Source: JAUXEH01 sp965602945
Lineage (GTDB): Bacteria > Acidobacteriota > Aminicenantia > Aminicenantales > Aminicenantaceae
Assembly (NCBI GenBank): GCA_965602945.1
Contig: CBFDBC010000156.1
Location: forward strand, 1 to 9,038
Length of the DNA: 9,038 bases
Reading direction: 5' to 3'
Part shown: piece after piece, positions 7,487 to 9,038 of the stretch
How the letters are laid out: each line of letters starts with the position of its first letter
How positions within the stretch are numbered: position 1 is the first letter of the stretch
The notes under the pieces: model-generated
What the model was told of the DNA's origin: nothing
Databases searched by the model: none
The model's input: only the letters and a program-made list of their open reading frames with translations
Program-made: the position numbers and the translations under genes

Positions 7487-7602
7487 AGGTCAAACCCCCT
7501 TTTCACCAGTATCCGTGTCTCTTTCTCTGTATCCGGATCGATCTTTTTGATGTGGAAGCAGGACTTTCCTGCGCGGGACGTAGAACCGGCAGGAGTGATC
7601 AT
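7459..7602 (-). CDS. Possible small gene or 3' remnant, 47 codons
   Basis: On the minus strand an ATG at 7602 opens 47 codons. They read MITPAGSTSRAGKSCF, then HIKKIDPDTEKETRI and LVKRGFDLYRDIESFV. The frame is open back to 7680. The stretch from GKSCFHIKKID onward has the composition and pattern of a genuine protein C-terminus. It loosely recalls the end of small DUF1801-like proteins, where 'GK.CF.IKK' precedes a terminal amphipathic helix, though this likeness is weak. The upstream part of the frame (rich in His, Arg and Ser) looks non-coding, and I see no convincing Shine-Dalgarno sequence. The simplest reading is a decayed 3' end left by a deletion. The frame converges on the DUF4129-like gene and overlaps its last 28 nt, including the stop. 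Confidence 0.3.
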   Translation of the reverse strand: MITPAGSTSRAGKSCFHIKKIDPDTEKETRILVKRGFDLYRDIESFV

Positions 7603-7723
7603 ACGTATATGTCTTTGTGAATCAACATGCCTGTGCCTATCCGATAAGCTGCCAACGTCGTGTGAATAGGGCAGGCCGTTTCATGTGTAGGGTATATGCG
7701 AATACATAGGGAGGTCATACGAA
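7487..7723. other. Intergenic spacer with a small hairpin
   Basis: This 237-nt gap separates the MoxR operon from the next plus-strand gene. It contains most of the small minus-strand frame described separately. It also holds a perfect hairpin at 7558-7572 (gcagga, ctt loop, tcctgc). No T-tract follows the hairpin on the plus strand, so I do not call it a terminator. An 8-bp palindrome atacgtat lies at 7601-7608. The promoter of the following gene must lie here, but no clear -35/-10 pair stands out. Confidence 0.5.
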
Positions 7724-8119
7724 ATGAAGACGAGATGGATGATTTTTGTGGTTTTTGTCCTGTTTGCCGGCATGAGCCTTATGGCCCAGAAACCGGCCGA
7801 TCTGGTGGGGACCTGGGGCGGAGAGGCGTCTCTGGACGGGGAGAGTGAGCCCAATTTCCTCACCCTGGTCCTGGAAGTCAAGGACGGAAAACTGGCGGGT
7901 CACATGACCGGAGAATTCGGGACCCTGAACGAGAGCGCCCTCATTGAAGTCACCCTTGAGAACGGAGTATTCGGCTTCACGGCCATGGCGATCGGTCCGA
8001 GTGGCGGCGAGATCGCCGTCAAGTTCAAGATCAACGTATCCGGGGATTCCATGGAAGGCGGATTGGAGATACCTGAAATGGGCCTCGCAGGGAAATGGGA
8101 GGCGACCCGGCAGAAATAG
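7724..8119 (+). CDS. Small exported lipocalin-like protein of unknown function
   Basis: A 131-residue protein. Residues 1-21 form a Sec signal peptide (MKTRWM, then hydrophobic IFVVFVLFAGMSL, then a likely cleavage at MAQ/K). The mature part begins KPADLVGTWGGEASLDG and runs as alternating short beta strands (LTLVLEVKDGKLAGHMTG, ALIEVTLENGVFGFTA, EIAVKFKINVSGDSMEGGLE), ending MGLAGKWEATRQK. The 'GTW' near the start and 'G.W.A...' at the end frame a small antiparallel beta-barrel, like the lipocalin-like or 'DUF-type GTW' secreted proteins common in Acidobacteriota-like and Bacteroidota genomes. No cysteine is present, so it is not a lipoprotein. It has a strong Shine-Dalgarno sequence, GGGAGG (7709-7714), 9 nt before the ATG, and stands alone on its strand. 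Location is probably periplasmic or extracellular. The ligand, if any, is unknown. Confidence 0.8.
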   Translation: MKTRWMIFVVFVLFAGMSLMAQKPADLVGTWGGEASLDGESEPNFLTLVLEVKDGKLAGHMTGEFGTLNESALIEVTLENGVFGFTAMAIGPSGGEIAVKFKINVSGDSMEGGLEIPEMGLAGKWEATRQK

Positions 8120-8153
8120 GATCGCCCCCCCCAATATCTAGATCACCATCTGA
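8120..8153. other. Convergent intergenic gap with C8 run and short palindromes
   Basis: This 34-nt gap between two convergent stops holds a run of eight C (8125-8132) and the palindrome atctagat (8136-8143). A second palindrome, ctgatcag (8150-8157), covers the minus-strand stop. There is no GC-rich stem with a T-tract on either strand, so no intrinsic terminator is called. Confidence 0.5.
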
Positions 8154-9038
8154 TCAGCTGTGTGTTTTCGCACGTAGTTTTCTTATAATCGAGGTGACTT
8201 TCCGGCGCATCAGGGAGAGAGCGATAAGGGCAGACGCGAGCGCTGCCAGCGTGATCATCCACAGCGCGCTGTCGGACAGATAGCTGAATTCCAGGGTCAG
8301 GGAATCCTGATTCACAATGGTCTTGGCGAAGCGAAACAGTTGACCGGTAGCCGGGATCTGAATCCGGATGGGTAGTATTCCCGATCCCACCGGCGCATTC
8401 TCGCTCTGGATGTCTTTCACTCTCCGGCTGAAACCGGCCTCGTTCTCGATCTGTTGGGCCAGCTGTTCTTCCGATAGGGCCAGGCTCGCGCTGAACTGGT
8501 CTTTCGCCTTGCTGGCTTCCCTTCGGATCCTGTCCTTCTCCTCTTTGTCTTCTTCCGGAGTTTCAGGTTGGGGCCTGAGGTAACTCAAGGCTCTACCTTT
8601 TCCACCCAGAAGCGGACGCAGGCCCCGCGCTGTTTTCTCCTTTTCGACCGAGCCGCCGAAAAATACAACTCGATACTCTTCGGGGATGTAAACGCTCCAC
8701 AACATCTGGCTGATGATGATGTCGGGGACGGGGAACATGCCCGCTTTGCGGCCCATCGAGCCGAAGCGGTCGGCTTTCTGGAAATAGATCAGCTCCACAT
8801 CAAACGCCTCCAGGCCGGCGGCTCCGGAGGCGGAACGGTTGAGAGGGATGAGGACCTTGCCTCCGCTGAGCCGGGGTTTGGCCGGTTCCCCCCCTACGAA
8901 TACACTCCAGATCTGGCTGTCTCGTGGGAGCTCCACTTCCAGGAACTGTTTGGATGTGTTCCTGACCAGGTAGACGATACGGTGGACAAGCTTGCCGTCT
9001 TGAGTAATGAGGGTCACTCCGCTTGCCGAATCGATGAC
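8154..9038 (-). CDS. C-terminal part of a large membrane-anchored protein of unknown function (runs off right edge)
   Basis: The frame is open from the right edge to a TGA at 8154, giving 294 residues and no start in the window; a GTG at 9017 is internal. The visible part begins with beta-strand repeats. The first includes VHRIVYLVRNTSKQFLEVEL, followed by 'LPRDSQIWSVFVGGEPAKP' and KVLIPLNRS. A second sheet follows (EAFDVELIYFQKADRFG, then MLWSVYIPEEYRVVFFGGSV). A strongly charged stretch (about 155-215) is likely coiled coil or linker, and a final strand region (ILPIRIQIPATGQLFRF) follows. One C-terminal helix (about 257-277, WMITLAALASALIALSLM) precedes a basic tail. The helix and tail suggest a C-terminally anchored protein with its bulk in the periplasm. 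I recognise the 'lP..a..WSVFV.G.pv.P' style from large uncharacterised proteins but cannot name a family. It converges on the lipocalin-like gene, 34 nt apart. Confidence 0.8.
   Translation of the reverse strand, partial: VIDSASGVTLITQDGKLVHRIVYLVRNTSKQFLEVELPRDSQIWSVFVGGEPAKPRLSGGKVLIPLNRSASGAAGLEAFDVELIYFQKADRFGSMGRKAGMFPVPDIIISQMLWSVYIPEEYRVVFFGGSVEKEKTARGLRPLLGGKGRALSYLRPQPETPEEDKEEKDRIRREASKAKDQFSASLALSEEQLAQQIENEAGFSRRVKDIQSENAPVGSGILPIRIQIPATGQLFRFAKTIVNQDSLTLEFSYLSDSALWMITLAALASALIALSLMRRKVTSIIRKLRAKTHS

Noticed and set aside
7558..7572. Hairpin as terminator of the MoxR operon
   Set aside because: The stem is only 6 bp with a 3-nt loop and no T-tract follows.
7595..7608. Second copy of the PadR operator (gtgatc next to atacgtat)
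   Set aside because: It shares only short AT-rich elements with the 3349-3371 site, and their order and spacing differ. Chance is enough to explain it.

Overview
The window looks like chromosomal DNA of a GC-rich, Gram-negative-type environmental bacterium. The best guess is Acidobacteriota or a relative such as Candidatus Aminicenantes. This rests on three recognised styles: a long FtsX-type permease with an N-terminal 'permease prefix' segment paired with a PadR regulator, a MoxR/DUF58 operon, and a small exported lipocalin-like protein. The taxonomic guess comes from gene style, not from any search. There are no RNA genes, CRISPR arrays, insertion sequences or phage genes that I can support.

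Left part (1-3308, minus strand). Reading leftwards, a PadR-family repressor is followed 4 nt later by an 870-residue MacB/FtsX-type ABC permease (both halves in one chain, no ATPase in the window). After a 67-nt gap comes the N-terminal 95 codons of an AsmA-like envelope protein that runs off the left edge.

Middle (3309-7486). A divergent intergenic region of about 165 bp carries a perfect 10-bp palindrome flanked by a looser inverted repeat (likely PadR operator) and a plausible promoter for a plus-strand operon. That operon has three tightly packed genes: a MoxR-family AAA+ ATPase, a DUF58 membrane protein, and a B-box-zinc-finger / eight-helix / DUF4129-like protein. It matches the widespread MoxR-DUF58-TgpA arrangement. 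Unusually, the third protein lacks the transglutaminase domain that normally lies in its large periplasmic loop, and has a zinc finger at its N-terminus. I infer a MoxR chaperone acting on a DUF58/DUF4129 membrane complex.

Right part (7487-9038). A 237-nt spacer contains a minus-strand reading frame that may be a small gene or the 3' remnant of one. It is followed by a small exported beta-rich protein on the plus strand. Converging on that from the right edge is the C-terminal 294 residues of a large membrane-anchored protein of unknown function.

Most of the window is ordinary. The strongest candidate for something under-described is the transglutaminase-less third gene of the MoxR operon.
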